From Herminiimonas arsenitoxidans (GTDB lineage Bacteria > Pseudomonadota > Gammaproteobacteria > Burkholderiales > Burkholderiaceae_D), in assembly GCF_900130075.1 (NCBI RefSeq), contig NZ_LT671418.1, forward strand, positions 1,860,001 through 1,924,000: 64,000 nt of DNA. Direction: 5' to 3'. Shown piece by piece: positions 29,166-39,160 of the stretch; the first letter of the stretch is position 1; every line of letters begins with the position of its first letter. The translations under genes and the position numbers were made by a program. The notes beneath the pieces were generated by a model, which ran no database searches, was not told the origin of the DNA, and saw only the letters and a list, made by a program, of their open reading frames with translations.

Positions 29166-30695
29166 TTAGCGCTTAGGCATCCCACCCAACAACGCCGCCA
29201 TCTTATGCTTAGGCGGTTTGGCAGGTGTTTTCTCAACCGGCTTGGCTTCGCTAATCGTAGATGGTGTCGGTTCGTAAGGCTTGGTAAAGAAAGGATCTAT
29301 CTTTTCCTTACGCGGTGCAGCATACGCGCTACGGCTGCTTGGATCACGACTAGCCGACGAATCACGGCTACTCGATTCACGACGCTCCGAACGTTCCGGC
29401 GTACGACCACGTGATTCCGACTCATCGCGACGTGCACCACGCTCTTGCGGCTTACGCTCGCTAGTACGTGCAGCTGGCGGTACAAATCCCGCCAGTTGTG
29501 CCGGTACGAATGTGTGCTTGATCATCTTTTCGATATCAACTAGCAAGCGTGCATCCTTGTCTGAATACAAGGAAATCGCATCACCGGAAGCACCGGCACG
29601 ACCGGTACGACCGATGCGATGTACGTAATCTTCCGCGTTGTATGGCAAGTCGTAGTTGATCACGCAAGGCAGTTCCGCAATATCGAGTCCACGCGCTGCA
29701 ACATCAGTTGCAACCAGCACTTCGATCGCACCGTTCTTGAATTGCTCCAAGGCTTGCATACGTTCCGATTGCGATTTGTCGCCGTGAATTGCGGAAGCTT
29801 TGACGCCTTCACTTTCCAGATGACGCGCAAGACGTGATGCACCGATTTTGGTATTCGAGAAAACGATAACCTGTTTCAGTTCGCGTTGGCGAATGATGTA
29901 GGACACTGCTGCGGCCTTTGCATCTTCATCAATTTTGTAAATGATCTGCGTCACGTTTTCTGCTGTCGCATTGCTGCGTGCAACTTCGATCGTGACTGGA
30001 TCTTTCAGGAAAGTCGCAGCCAGTTTCTTGATCTCTGGCGAGAAGGTCGCGGAGAACATCAGGTTCTGGCGCTTCTTCGGCAGCAAGTTAATGATGCGTT
30101 GCAGGTCAGGCAAAAAGCCCATGTCCAGCATGCGATCCGCTTCATCCATGACGAGGATTTGCGTTTGCGACAGATTGATTGTTTTTTGCTGTACGTGATC
30201 GAGCAGACGACCCGGCGTTGCAATCACGATTTCCACACCGTTGCGCAAGGCAGCGGTTTGCGGTGCCATATCCATGCCGCCGAATACCACCAGCGAACGC
30301 AATGGCGTGTGACGGCAATAAGCTTTCACGTTAGCTGCAACCTGATCGGCCAGTTCGCGCGTCGGTGCCAATATCAATGCACGCACAGGATGACGTGCCG
30401 GCGAAGCACTGGTGTTGGCATGCGCCATCAGCAACTGGATGATAGGCAGCGAAAAACCCGCCGTTTTACCGGTACCGGTTTGTGCCGCGCCCATCAAGTC
30501 GATGCCGCGCAATACGATAGGAATTGCCTCAGCCTGAATCGGCGTCGGATGCACATAACCCTGATCATTCAAGGCGCGCAGGATTTCCGGCGCGAGGCCC
30601 AGGTCTTCGAAACGAATGGCCGGATGCGCATCGGCCGCATTGAGCACAACATTTGATGGAGTTGCTGACTGGATTACAGGCTGACTATCAGACAT
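29166..30695 (-). CDS. rhlE: DEAD-box RNA helicase, RhlE type
   Basis: A 509-residue ATP-dependent RNA helicase. The core (about 25-395) has the Q motif PTPIQ, motif I AQTGTGKT, PTRELA, TPGRLLD, DEAD in VMDEADRMLDMG, SAT in MFSATFSPE, and HRIGRTGRAG. The C-terminal 130 residues are Arg/Ser/Glu-rich and low-complexity (many SxxR and ER pairs), ending in a Lys/Pro-rich tail for RNA contact. The ATG at 30695 is preferred; an ATG twelve codons upstream is also open. A perfect -10 box sits about 215 bases upstream, implying a long leader. Confidence 0.9.
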   Translation of the reverse strand: MSDSQPVIQSATPSNVVLNAADAHPAIRFEDLGLAPEILRALNDQGYVHPTPIQAEAIPIVLRGIDLMGAAQTGTGKTAGFSLPIIQLLMAHANTSASPARHPVRALILAPTRELADQVAANVKAYCRHTPLRSLVVFGGMDMAPQTAALRNGVEIVIATPGRLLDHVQQKTINLSQTQILVMDEADRMLDMGFLPDLQRIINLLPKKRQNLMFSATFSPEIKKLAATFLKDPVTIEVARSNATAENVTQIIYKIDEDAKAAAVSYIIRQRELKQVIVFSNTKIGASRLARHLESEGVKASAIHGDKSQSERMQALEQFKNGAIEVLVATDVAARGLDIAELPCVINYDLPYNAEDYVHRIGRTGRAGASGDAISLYSDKDARLLVDIEKMIKHTFVPAQLAGFVPPAARTSERKPQERGARRDESESRGRTPERSERRESSSRDSSASRDPSSRSAYAAPRKEKIDPFFTKPYEPTPSTISEAKPVEKTPAKPPKHKMAALLGGMPKR

Positions 30696-30907
30696 GATTT
30701 TTAGCAGGTCTTGCCTCTTATAAGGCGACATGATCGATGTCGATGTGGATCAAAAAACCGCACAACGAATCCGAAAAAGACCTGGCTCTTTCGATAAATT
30801 TGAATTATTTCTGTGGTGATGAAACGAGGTGCATGTGCGGACGCAGGCCGCTATTGAAAATCGGGACCATCTCGACCGCCATCACTACCCTCGACAGGAC
30901 AGTGTGC

Positions 30908-30913
30908 ATTATA
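30908..30913 (-). promoter_or_regulatory. Perfect -10 box (TATAAT) of the presumed rhlE promoter
   Basis: On the minus strand the sequence reads TATAAT, placing a start site near 30901 and a leader of about 200 bases before rhlE. No good -35 box is present at normal spacing. Confidence 0.4.
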
Positions 30914-30971
30914 CGCCGGACGGGAATATATCGTGATTTATCAACATGTTGGATGCAAAACTGTAAATAAA

Positions 30972-30993
30972 GCCGGTAAATTACTTTACCGGC
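30972..30993 (-). terminator. Terminator of the chemoreceptor gene
   Basis: GCCGGTAAA pairs perfectly with TTTACCGGC around TTAC. On the minus strand it is followed by a T-rich stretch, and it lies about 95 bases past the chemoreceptor stop. Confidence 0.75.
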
Positions 30994-31088
30994 CACTCAC
31001 AGATGAGTCACGAGAAAGCTGACCCGGAAGAAATTACCACCGGGAAATTTTATACATGTAAGGCAATACTTGCTAAATCAGCACCTTA

Positions 31089-32768
31089 TCAAGCCGATAT
31101 TCTCAATGCGGCATTGTTCGCTGATAAGGATTTATGCGCACCATGTTGCACTTGCAAGGACTGTTGTGGCGAGTGGAACGGTGCCACTCTGGCTTCGCTA
31201 CGTCCCGTTCTAAAGACGGAAATGGACTGCGCCAAATGCACGGTCTGCTCTTCCAGACTGGCTGCTGCGGCCGCAGCCTCTTCCACCAGTGCGGCATTTT
31301 GTTGCGTCACTTCATCCATTTGAGAAATCGCCAAATTGACTTGATCGATCCCGCTACTTTGTTCGCGGCTAGCCACCGTGATCTCGTTCATGATGCCGGT
31401 CACGCGTTGCACCGAGCTGACGATATCGTCCATCGTCGCCATGGCATCACTGACCAGACGATTGCCGGCATCGACTTTTTCAACCGACGCATCGATCAAG
31501 GTTTTGATTTCTTTCGCTGCACTGGCCGAACGTTGCGCCAGACTGCGTACTTCTGAGGCGACAACAGCAAATCCCTTGCCTTGCTCACCTGCACGTGCAG
31601 CTTCGACTGCTGCATTCAGCGCGAGAATATTCGTCTGAAATGCAATGCCATCAATCAGGCTGATGATGTCGACTATCTTTCTGGCCGATGTACTGATTTC
31701 ATCCATGGTGGCGCCCACTTTTTCCACGACTGTGCCGCCTTTGCCAGCCACTTCCGATGCTGATTGCACCAACTGATTGGCTTGATTCGCATTGTCCGCA
31801 TTCTGTTTTACAGTGGCAGCGAGCTGCTCCATGCTGGAAGCAGTTTCTTCCAGACTGGAAGCCTGCGATTCAGTACGGCCCGATAGATCCATATTGCCAG
31901 CAGCAATTTCTCGCGTGGCTACCGTGATGGAATCAACGTTGCTGCGTATATCCCCCATTACCGAACGCAAATTCACGTTCATCTGCTGCAAGGCTTGCTG
32001 CAACTGTCCCATATCATCATGACGATTCACCTTGAAATCGAAAGTCAAATCGCCACCGGCAATGATGCGCGTCTCGTCTATCAACATCCGTAAAGGACGC
32101 ACGATGGATGCGTGCAGTCCGGCCCACAACAACAAGGCGACACAGATGCCGCCTATCGTTGCACCGCCATACCAGTAAGTCCATGCAGCATTTTCTGCTG
32201 CAGTCGATGCAGAAAAACCCAGCGCCGCAATCAGCGCAATGATCGTACTCATGCCCAACGCAATTTTTACGCTTAAACCGATGTCCTTTAATGCCGCCAA
32301 TTTGCTAAACAAACCTGTAGACACCACTGCGCCACGCTTGATTGCCAAACCCTGGGCTTGATCAGCTTTAAAGCGTGCATAAATAGCAGTCGCGCCCTCG
32401 ACCTGCTCACGACTCGGCTTGCTGCGCACCGACATATAGGCAACGATTTGATTCTCTTCGCGCACTGGAGTGACGTTCGCATTCACCCAGTAATGCTCGC
32501 CATTCTTGCGGCGGTTTTTAACCAAACCCGTCCACGGCAATCCTTGCTTGAGCGTCTGCCACATATCGCCGAACGCTTCTTCCGGCATGTCGGGATGGCG
32601 TATGAGATTGTGCGGCTTGCCGATCAACTCATCTTCCTGGAAACCGCTTGCTTCTATAAACGCGGGATTCACATAAGTGATCCGGCCTTTGGTATCTGTC
32701 TTCGACACCAAAGACATCCCGTCTTTTAAAAAGTATTCAGTATTTGTGACGGGTAAATTGGTGCGCAT
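31089..32768 (-). CDS. Aer-like methyl-accepting chemotaxis protein with PAS domain
   Basis: A 559-residue energy-taxis type receptor. An N-terminal PAS domain (about 10-115; [36 protein letters not shown]) probably binds FAD and senses redox. A hydrophobic pair near 168-215 anchors it without a large periplasmic domain, followed by HAMP (about 215-270). The signalling domain has the conserved hairpin tip with [22 protein letters not shown]. It signals to CheA/CheW. The C-terminal tail lacks an obvious NWETF methylation-enzyme tether. Single-gene unit with its own terminator. Confidence 0.93.
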   Translation of the reverse strand: MRTNLPVTNTEYFLKDGMSLVSKTDTKGRITYVNPAFIEASGFQEDELIGKPHNLIRHPDMPEEAFGDMWQTLKQGLPWTGLVKNRRKNGEHYWVNANVTPVREENQIVAYMSVRSKPSREQVEGATAIYARFKADQAQGLAIKRGAVVSTGLFSKLAALKDIGLSVKIALGMSTIIALIAALGFSASTAAENAAWTYWYGGATIGGICVALLLWAGLHASIVRPLRMLIDETRIIAGGDLTFDFKVNRHDDMGQLQQALQQMNVNLRSVMGDIRSNVDSITVATREIAAGNMDLSGRTESQASSLEETASSMEQLAATVKQNADNANQANQLVQSASEVAGKGGTVVEKVGATMDEISTSARKIVDIISLIDGIAFQTNILALNAAVEAARAGEQGKGFAVVASEVRSLAQRSASAAKEIKTLIDASVEKVDAGNRLVSDAMATMDDIVSSVQRVTGIMNEITVASREQSSGIDQVNLAISQMDEVTQQNAALVEEAAAAAASLEEQTVHLAQSISVFRTGRSEARVAPFHSPQQSLQVQHGAHKSLSANNAALRISA

Positions 32769-32929
32769 CTAAAAATCTCCAGCTTTGGGATGAAATGAGC
32801 GAATCGATAGGAAGGCAAACCAAGTACGCATGCCCTTATCGAAAGGAGCGTATGGGTAATACGCTGAACCCAATATATTCCCGTAGGGAAATTTTTTATT
32901 GCGCTAGATCAAATTTAGGCGAGATAGAT

Positions 32930-32965
32930 AGAAAAAAGGTTACGCATAAACGTAACCTTTTTTCT
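32930..32965. terminator. Bidirectional terminator downstream of the UbiB-like gene
   Basis: A perfect 15-base stem, AGAAAAAAGGTTACG with its complement around CATAAA, lies between the UbiB-like gene end and the chemoreceptor start. It serves the UbiB-like gene on the minus strand. Confidence 0.9.
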
Positions 32966-33008
32966 GCATCCTCTTCTATACGTGACATGCATCACACAGC
33001 AATCTACA

Positions 33009-34673
33009 TCAGCGCCGACGGCGAAAGGTCCAGAATAAAGTGATCAGCCCCGCGACTGCTGCCAGCAATCCCAACCAAGCAAATGCCGGCATGCCCATCC
33101 AGCGCGGACCGTACTGCAATAGCACTGGTCCCAGCGCCAGCAAAACCGCAGCAGTAACAATTGCAATCGCCAAACGTGTCGCCGCTCGCTCCAGCGAAGT
33201 ACCAAGGCGATCCAGATTCGCAATTTTTATATTCGCCATGAAGTGCCCATGCTTCAGGCGCAACATGACCAAGCGCAAAAGTTGTGGCAAATCCAGAGCC
33301 GCCGTTTGTACATCGACCAAAGCAGCTAGTGCTTCTCGCCGTATGGTGCGAGGCGAGTAACGACGCAACAAAGCGCGCTTCACCATCGGACCCGCGATTT
33401 GCACGATATTGAATTGCGGATCCAAGCGTTGCAGCACGCCATCTGCAGTCGCAAACGCCTTGACCAGCAAGGCTAGATCAGGCGGCACCGCCACGCGACT
33501 CTGCTTGGCCATCTCCATGAAATCATTCAAAGCCTGCTTCAATGACAATGGCGCACTGGCAGTACGCGTGACAAATTCTTGCACAGCCTGTTCTGCTCTC
33601 AGCCAATTGAAATCTGTCGGCCCTGACCAATCCATCAGCAGGTTAATCAAGCCATCAGGCCGACCGGATACGATGGAACGGAACAACACCAACAATTGAT
33701 CCCGTCGCAAATCCGACAAGCGCCCCACCATACCGAAATCAATAAAGCCAACCCGATTCTCGGCCAGTACGATCAAATTACCGGGATGCGGATCGGCATG
33801 GAACAAGCCGTCATGCAACACCATTTTCAAAAATGCGCGTGCACCACGCTCAGCTAACAAGGAGCGATCCAATCCTTGCGCACGCAAGCCGCTGTCATCC
33901 GTGGGTGCTATTCCGTCGACATACGATTGCACCAACAAGCGCTCGCTCGACCATGCGGAATAAATATACGGAATCTCGATCTCTGGATGCTGTTCGAAAT
34001 TACGCGCCACCTGCTCACAGGATTGCGCTTCGCGCCTGAAATCTAATTCATCCTGCATCGCCAACGTCAGATGACGCACGATATCGCGCGGCTTGTAATA
34101 CGGTGCCAACTTGCGCTCTTCAACAATATTCGCGAGTTGCGCCAGCAAGCGTAAATCGGCCTCGACCGTGCGACGAAGTCCAGGACGTTGCACCTTCACC
34201 ACCACATCCTGCCCGCCATGCAAGCGTGCGCGATAAACTTGCGCCATCGACGCTGAAGCAAGCGGTTCTGTATCAAAAGATGCAAACACATCTTCAATAG
34301 GCCCGGCCAGATCGGCAACTACCTGTTCGCGCATATCAGACCAAGGCATGCTTGCTACGCGACTATGCAAGCGCTCGAACTCTTCTATCCACTCCGTCGG
34401 CAATAAATCGCCGCGCGTCGCCAGTATCTGCCCGAGTTTAATGAAGGTCGGCCCCAGAGCCTCTATCGCCATGCGCATACGCTGCGGCGCGGATTGTCCT
34501 TCTGCCGCAGTGTCCGGCGGCGTATTGGTAGAACTATGGGATGTTTTATCGTTGAAGAGATCGCCCAAGCCGAGGCGCATGAAGACATCCTGCACACCAA
34601 AACGAGCCAGCACAGAAATAATCTGCCGCAAACGTTCGCGATCCCGTATCGCCGCCAATGTCATGTCTAACAT
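33009..34673 (-). CDS. UbiB/AarF (ABC1) family atypical kinase
   Basis: A 554-residue protein of the ABC1/ADCK/UbiB family, linked to quinone biosynthesis or lipid handling. The family-specific KxGQ motif reads KLGQ at 79-82. The Ala-rich nucleotide loop ASMAQVYRA is at about 142-150, and ADPHPGN and IDFGMVGRL carry the metal/ATP residues. Two C-terminal helices (about 500-550) anchor it in the membrane. UbiB proper usually sits beside ubiE/ubiJ; this stand-alone gene is probably a paralogue, so I give no symbol. Confidence 0.87.
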   Translation of the reverse strand: MLDMTLAAIRDRERLRQIISVLARFGVQDVFMRLGLGDLFNDKTSHSSTNTPPDTAAEGQSAPQRMRMAIEALGPTFIKLGQILATRGDLLPTEWIEEFERLHSRVASMPWSDMREQVVADLAGPIEDVFASFDTEPLASASMAQVYRARLHGGQDVVVKVQRPGLRRTVEADLRLLAQLANIVEERKLAPYYKPRDIVRHLTLAMQDELDFRREAQSCEQVARNFEQHPEIEIPYIYSAWSSERLLVQSYVDGIAPTDDSGLRAQGLDRSLLAERGARAFLKMVLHDGLFHADPHPGNLIVLAENRVGFIDFGMVGRLSDLRRDQLLVLFRSIVSGRPDGLINLLMDWSGPTDFNWLRAEQAVQEFVTRTASAPLSLKQALNDFMEMAKQSRVAVPPDLALLVKAFATADGVLQRLDPQFNIVQIAGPMVKRALLRRYSPRTIRREALAALVDVQTAALDLPQLLRLVMLRLKHGHFMANIKIANLDRLGTSLERAATRLAIAIVTAAVLLALGPVLLQYGPRWMGMPAFAWLGLLAAVAGLITLFWTFRRRR

Positions 34674-34787
34674 CTACCTCGCTCCTTGGTTGTACGTGCT
34701 ATCCAATTCGTCGTGCGGCCCCGCAGAGGTACTTCGAGCGAAGCACCGTTTCCATATAATCCACAATACCGGCTGATGGCGCAAGCT

Positions 34788-34808
34788 ATTGCCTAAGTTT
34801 TAGGCAAT
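34788..34808. repeat. Perfect hairpin ATTGCCTAA-GTT-TTAGGCAAT
   Basis: A 9-base perfect stem with a 3-base loop sits at the outer edge of the decayed tRNA/terminator repeat. It may be a second terminator or an end feature of the former element. Confidence 0.55.
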
Positions 34809-34810
34809 AA

Positions 34811-34847
34811 AAAAGGGATTACGAATAATCGTAACCCCTTGTTTTTA
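34811..34847 (-). terminator. Decayed terminator copy downstream of cobN
   Basis: Its sequence matches the terminator after tRNA-Ile2 (42636-42670) except for a stem mismatch and a one-base difference in the spacer. On the minus strand the T run remains, so it may still end the cobN operon. Confidence 0.75.
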
Positions 34848-34888
34848 TAGTGGATCTCCCGTGAGTCGAACGCGGCACCAACGGATTA
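34848..34888 (-). pseudogene. tRNA-Ile2 3' fragment (att-like direct repeat)
   Basis: Forty-one bases match the 3' half of the tRNA at 42677-42755, from the anticodon loop to the CCA end, with four mismatches and in the same orientation. The acceptor end is altered (ACTA instead of ACCA, plus two changes in the stem strand). The 5' half is absent, so it cannot be a working tRNA. It begins 7 bases after the cobN stop. Together with the terminator copy it forms a direct repeat of roughly 80 bases. Confidence 0.88.
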
Positions 34889-34895
34889 GGAAATT

Positions 34896-37800
34896 TCAGT
34901 TTAAATTCTTACCTCTGGCTGCAGAATTGCTCTGACGCCAATAGCCGAATCCGATCAAGCCGACAGCCAACATCAGCAGTAATAATGCCCCTATCGTTTT
35001 TTGTTCAGAAGTCATAGAACGGAGCGATTGCATTTCAAACCCTGATACCACCTGTTCTGCTGACTTCGCTTTAGCCGGCTCAACTTTGGAAGGTGCTGCT
35101 TCGGCCTGTACGCTTTTGTGCGGCACAGCGGCCTCCACTGCATTTGCCCCTGCCACTGCTTCTGCACTGCCCGCAGGCATTTGTTTAGCGCCAACATCGG
35201 GAGCCTGCTTCAGTGTGGCGCTACTGCATGAGTCGCTATTACAAGCAACGCCTGCAGTAGCGATGACCTGTGCATTAATGCGCGTCAAATTGTTGCGAAC
35301 CTCAGCTGTAGGTTTCCAGTAGCCACGTTCGATCACGGTTAACATGCGATCCGTGATTGCTTGATACGCCTTTAAATTGCCACTCTCGGTAAAACGGCGA
35401 CGCACATCCAGGCCATGTCGATCTGCGATATACGTATCGTACATACGCTGCCATTTACTTGCGTCTACCGCTTCTGGCACCGTTACTTGCCATGCCCAAA
35501 GATAATCAACCACACGATTAATGAAGCGCGCACCGGAATAACCCTCCTGCAACATGCGGTCTGCCCAGCGCGGATTGAGATAACGCGTCTGTAATTCCTG
35601 CCCCATATATTTCTGCAAGCTGGTGTGATGCGGATTACGCGGGTTGGACAAATCACTCACCATCACCTCAGGTGTCTTGCCATCGACGCTGCGAATTGCC
35701 AGTGCAGTGCCGCCCAGGTATTGGAAGAAATCATCGTTATCGAGCGTCGCGTATAGATTGCTAGACCGACTGTGCAATGCAATTTTGCTACCCGATAAAG
35801 CCTGCTTGAATAAGGTTCTGCGCAACTTCGGGTCCAGTTCCGCTTCGGCCACATCAGCATCGCCGCCCCAGTAACCCTGGCCAAACGGGTGGCTCATACG
35901 ATTGATAAAGACATCGGCGACCTGTTGTTCGTTCTGCCAGACGTTAGCCAACGGAATCAATTTTTCTATATTGGTACCGTATGCACCGGAAGGTAATCCG
36001 AAAATACGGACCGTCGCCAAACGTTCCGCCTCCGTCGCCGACAAACCCTGACGCTGCAAATCAGATGTCATCTTGCGTGTGTGTTCCTGCAAGGGATTAT
36101 CAGTATCGTCCTGCTTCTGTGCCAGCTGCGCAGCGTCATCCAGCAATTTCAATAAGTTACCAAACAAATCCCTGAATAAGCCGGATGAAATCATCGTCAC
36201 GTCAACGCGAGGCCGACCCAATGCGCGACGTGATATCGCTTCCACACCTACCACCCGCCCTCGCTCATCCCAGGTTGGCTTGATGCCGAGTAGCGCCAGC
36301 ACTTGTGCTTCCATGATGCCTTCATGGCGCAAGGTTTCTACACCCCACAAATTGATCGCCAATTTATCCGGATACACACCATGGCGTGTGCGGTAATCTT
36401 CTATCAGTTTTTTTGCCAGCATCGTCCCTTGCTCATAGGTAGTGCGACTAGGGATACGCGCCGGGTCCAGCCCATAGAAATTACGGCCAGTCGGTAATGC
36501 ATCCGGGTTACGCACCAGATCAGCACTCGGCCCGGGAGAGATGTAGTGACCATCCAGCGCGAGCATTAAATTATCCAGCTCCATGTCAGCGCTGCGCACG
36601 ATGTCATCTTCCATTTTTTGTATGCGTGCTGCCCGTTGCTGCGTATCGATACTCTTGTCCAGCCCGATGGCGGCTTTGGCAGTGGCATGACGGAATTCCG
36701 CATCGGGTGCCACACCAAAGGTATGCAAGCCAAACGGCGCGAGCTTATCTGCGGTATCGTCCAGATATTCTTCCAGCGCTTCCAGATCTGCTTCTGTCTT
36801 GAGTGTCTTGCGCTGCATATCTTTTAGCACGCCGCTTTTTAATGCGACCCGATTCAATGCAATCAAATGGTTACGCGCCAGCAGCGGACTCTTTTGATTC
36901 GCCACGCGATAGTCATTCAGCAAAGACAAGAGTTCACGCAGGTCCGGATTAAGTCCGGCCACATCGAATGGTGGCGTCATGTGATCAATAATGGTGGCCA
37001 TACCGCGTCGCTTGGCCTGCAAGCCTTCGCCTACGTCATCCATCACATACGGATAAATATTCGGCACCGCGCCTATCAGCGCTTCCGTCGGATCGGCCGC
37101 GGAAAGACCAGCTTCCTTGCCAGTTAACCACTCGTGGGTACCGTGCGTTCCTATATGCATCACCGCATTCGCGCGATAGCCATGCTGCAACCACAAATAG
37201 AATGCGATGTACTCATGACTCGGCGGCAGCGACACATCGTCATGCAGCTTCTCCAGATTCTGCTCCCACGCGCGCCCCGGTTGCGGTGCCATCAGCAGAT
37301 GGCCATAGCGTCGCGCCGGGAAAACAAATTGATCACGTCCATTTGCATCGCGCCATAAGGTCGATGCTTTTTGCGGAGCGCCCCACGCTTTTTCAATCGA
37401 ACTTTTTAACTCCGCAGGAAACTGTTCGTACCATTTCATGTAATCCGACAAGGGCACTAGCAATGCCTGTCCGCTGGTCGCGAGCTGCGCTAGGCCGGCA
37501 CGATAATCCTTGCTACCTTTACTCGGATAATTGCCCCACTTCTGGATATCGTCTTGCAAGGCTTGCTTGTCGGCAGGCAGATGCGAGCTCGCATCGCTGG
37601 TGCGATAGCCATCCTTGTTCAAACGCTGCACGATTTGCCATAAGCTTTCTGGCAGTACATTCAAATAGGACGCGCCTATTGTTTCCGAACCATGTGGGTA
37701 GTTGTAATACAGCATGGCGATACGCTTGTTCGAATTTGCACTCTTGCGCAAGGCCAGCCAGGCATCGACCCGCTCGGCCAGACGATCTATCCGTTCCGCT

Positions 37801-38834
37801 ATCGGTTGCTCTTCGATGTAAGCCAGTTCGGTTTGCACATCGGTAATCCGTTCACGACTGGCAACCACGGTCGGTTGTATCAGGCCAGCCAGTTCGGCAC
37901 CGGCCAGCTGCCACGAACGCTCGGTGATGTTCAAACCGGTTTTCGACTCTTTCCATTGCTCTGCGGATTGCTGACTCAGAGTGATCGCATTGATTGCCGG
38001 CACCCCGATCTTGTCGAGCATGCCGCTGGTGGCAGCGGTACCGCCTACTTTCATACCCAGTGCGACGATCAATTCAACGCGCGATTTACCAGCGTCATTC
38101 AAAAAGTATTGCAGCGGTACTTCATACGGATAACCGAATACCGGCATGACGTTGTAACCGGATTTTTCCAGACGCGCGACGATCGCAGCCAAAGGCAAGG
38201 TTTGGCCTGCGACCAGACTCGCACGGAAAAACATCACGCCTACCCACGGTGCACCTGGACGATAATGCGTGTACTTTTTTGCGTACTGCTCAAAATCGGA
38301 ATAGGTACGGTCTGCGGCAACGTCATATAAACCGATCTCCGGCATAGGCTGGACCGGCGCTTCTGTCACACTGACGCCTAACTGGGTACGCAATACATAA
38401 CGCAGCATGTTCGTCATATTCTCTATGCCGCCGGCGCGATAGTACTTCTGTACCGTTTTCTCTTCGCGCAATCCCAGCTCGCGCAGTTCATCATCCACAC
38501 CGGAACCCACTGCAATGACGGTACGCTTGTTACGTTGCAAGGTATCGAGTTCGGGCAGAATTCTTTGTACCAGCTGACGTCCAACCACACTAATCACGGC
38601 AACGTCGGCCTTCGCCAGCGCAACCCTGTCTTTTTGACTCATGCTGTTGGCAGCGATGATACGAACCTTGATATCCTGATCTTTCAAGGTCGTTTGCAAA
38701 GAGCGCATGGCCAGTACTGCAGGACGCGACTCGACATCGCCGAGCAGCAATACCAATTCACGCGACACAGCTTGCGCACTAGCCATCAGACCCAAAGCGA
38801 ACAACAAGCACGCACAATATTTATTCCGGAACAT
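34896..38834 (-). CDS. Periplasmic, membrane-anchored CobN/BchH-like chelatase
   Basis: A 1312-residue protein of the cobaltochelatase CobN / magnesium chelatase H family. The start at 38834 has GGAAAGG upstream and gives a clear signal peptide (MFRNKYCACLLFALG... ASAQA). The family signature HIGTHGTHEWLTGK lies at about 560-573, and the tetrapyrrole-binding body extends to about 1200. A Pro/Ala/Lys/Glu-rich linker follows, then one helix (about 1279-1299) and a short basic cytoplasmic tail. Normal CobN is cytosolic and needs the CobST ATPase; this one faces the periplasm, where there is no ATP. It overlaps the DUF2149 gene by 14 bases. The closest precedent I know is HmuS, a haem-demetallating CobN-like protein of Bacteroidetes. 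Substrate here is inferred to be a corrinoid or cobalt, from the B12 riboswitch. Confidence 0.9.
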   Translation of the reverse strand: MFRNKYCACLLFALGLMASAQAVSRELVLLLGDVESRPAVLAMRSLQTTLKDQDIKVRIIAANSMSQKDRVALAKADVAVISVVGRQLVQRILPELDTLQRNKRTVIAVGSGVDDELRELGLREEKTVQKYYRAGGIENMTNMLRYVLRTQLGVSVTEAPVQPMPEIGLYDVAADRTYSDFEQYAKKYTHYRPGAPWVGVMFFRASLVAGQTLPLAAIVARLEKSGYNVMPVFGYPYEVPLQYFLNDAGKSRVELIVALGMKVGGTAATSGMLDKIGVPAINAITLSQQSAEQWKESKTGLNITERSWQLAGAELAGLIQPTVVASRERITDVQTELAYIEEQPIAERIDRLAERVDAWLALRKSANSNKRIAMLYYNYPHGSETIGASYLNVLPESLWQIVQRLNKDGYRTSDASSHLPADKQALQDDIQKWGNYPSKGSKDYRAGLAQLATSGQALLVPLSDYMKWYEQFPAELKSSIEKAWGAPQKASTLWRDANGRDQFVFPARRYGHLLMAPQPGRAWEQNLEKLHDDVSLPPSHEYIAFYLWLQHGYRANAVMHIGTHGTHEWLTGKEAGLSAADPTEALIGAVPNIYPYVMDDVGEGLQAKRRGMATIIDHMTPPFDVAGLNPDLRELLSLLNDYRVANQKSPLLARNHLIALNRVALKSGVLKDMQRKTLKTEADLEALEEYLDDTADKLAPFGLHTFGVAPDAEFRHATAKAAIGLDKSIDTQQRAARIQKMEDDIVRSADMELDNLMLALDGHYISPGPSADLVRNPDALPTGRNFYGLDPARIPSRTTYEQGTMLAKKLIEDYRTRHGVYPDKLAINLWGVETLRHEGIMEAQVLALLGIKPTWDERGRVVGVEAISRRALGRPRVDVTMISSGLFRDLFGNLLKLLDDAAQLAQKQDDTDNPLQEHTRKMTSDLQRQGLSATEAERLATVRIFGLPSGAYGTNIEKLIPLANVWQNEQQVADVFINRMSHPFGQGYWGGDADVAEAELDPKLRRTLFKQALSGSKIALHSRSSNLYATLDNDDFFQYLGGTALAIRSVDGKTPEVMVSDLSNPRNPHHTSLQKYMGQELQTRYLNPRWADRMLQEGYSGARFINRVVDYLWAWQVTVPEAVDASKWQRMYDTYIADRHGLDVRRRFTESGNLKAYQAITDRMLTVIERGYWKPTAEVRNNLTRINAQVIATAGVACNSDSCSSATLKQAPDVGAKQMPAGSAEAVAGANAVEAAVPHKSVQAEAAPSKVEPAKAKSAEQVVSGFEMQSLRSMTSEQKTIGALLLLMLAVGLIGFGYWRQSNSAARGKNLN

Positions 38835-39159
38835 ACACAACCTTTCCATCTGGCAGCTGGTAAGCAGTGCCCAGGCGTTTGCCTTCGCCGGACAAGGGTT
38901 TATCGCTAACACGGCTGACTTTGATCTCAGCACCTTTTTTAGTCATGACTTCTACTTTTCCGTCAGCAGTTTTCTTGGCTATCGTGACCTCTGAGTTCGG
39001 GTCCAGCAGATCAAGCATGTTCCATGCAGAAAACAGCGCCAGCATCATCGCAACGATAAAGACGATGCTCGCATCAAACAAATTGGCGACGCCGGCGAGA
39101 GGATCATCCGTTCCTTCACTCAAATGCCGGCTATACCGATGTCGATTTAAATAGCGCAT
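38821..39159 (-). CDS. DUF2149 protein, possible ExbD-like partner
   Basis: A 112-residue DUF2149 protein with one membrane helix (about 30-50), a short N-terminal cytoplasmic part and a periplasmic domain of about 60 residues ending in LPDGKVVYVPE. The start at 39159 has GGAGG upstream and lies one base after the ExbB-like stop; a longer frame to 39249 would overlap that gene heavily. Asp29 sits at the entry of the helix in NLFDASIVF, the same place as the proton-carrying Asp of ExbD/TolR (PFIDVMLVL-type). I infer it pairs with the proton channel. DUF2149 is repeatedly found with CobN-like proteins. Confidence 0.82.
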   Translation of the reverse strand: MRYLNRHRYSRHLSEGTDDPLAGVANLFDASIVFIVAMMLALFSAWNMLDLLDPNSEVTIAKKTADGKVEVMTKKGAEIKVSRVSDKPLSGEGKRLGTAYQLPDGKVVYVPE

Positions 39160-39160
39160 C

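Larger units (their letters stand above)
30696..31088. other. rhlE leader and gap to the chemoreceptor gene
   Basis: This stretch holds the presumed 5' leader of rhlE (minus strand, roughly 30901 to 30696) and the terminator of the chemoreceptor gene at 30972-30993. I see no convincing coding sequence in it. Confidence 0.5.
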
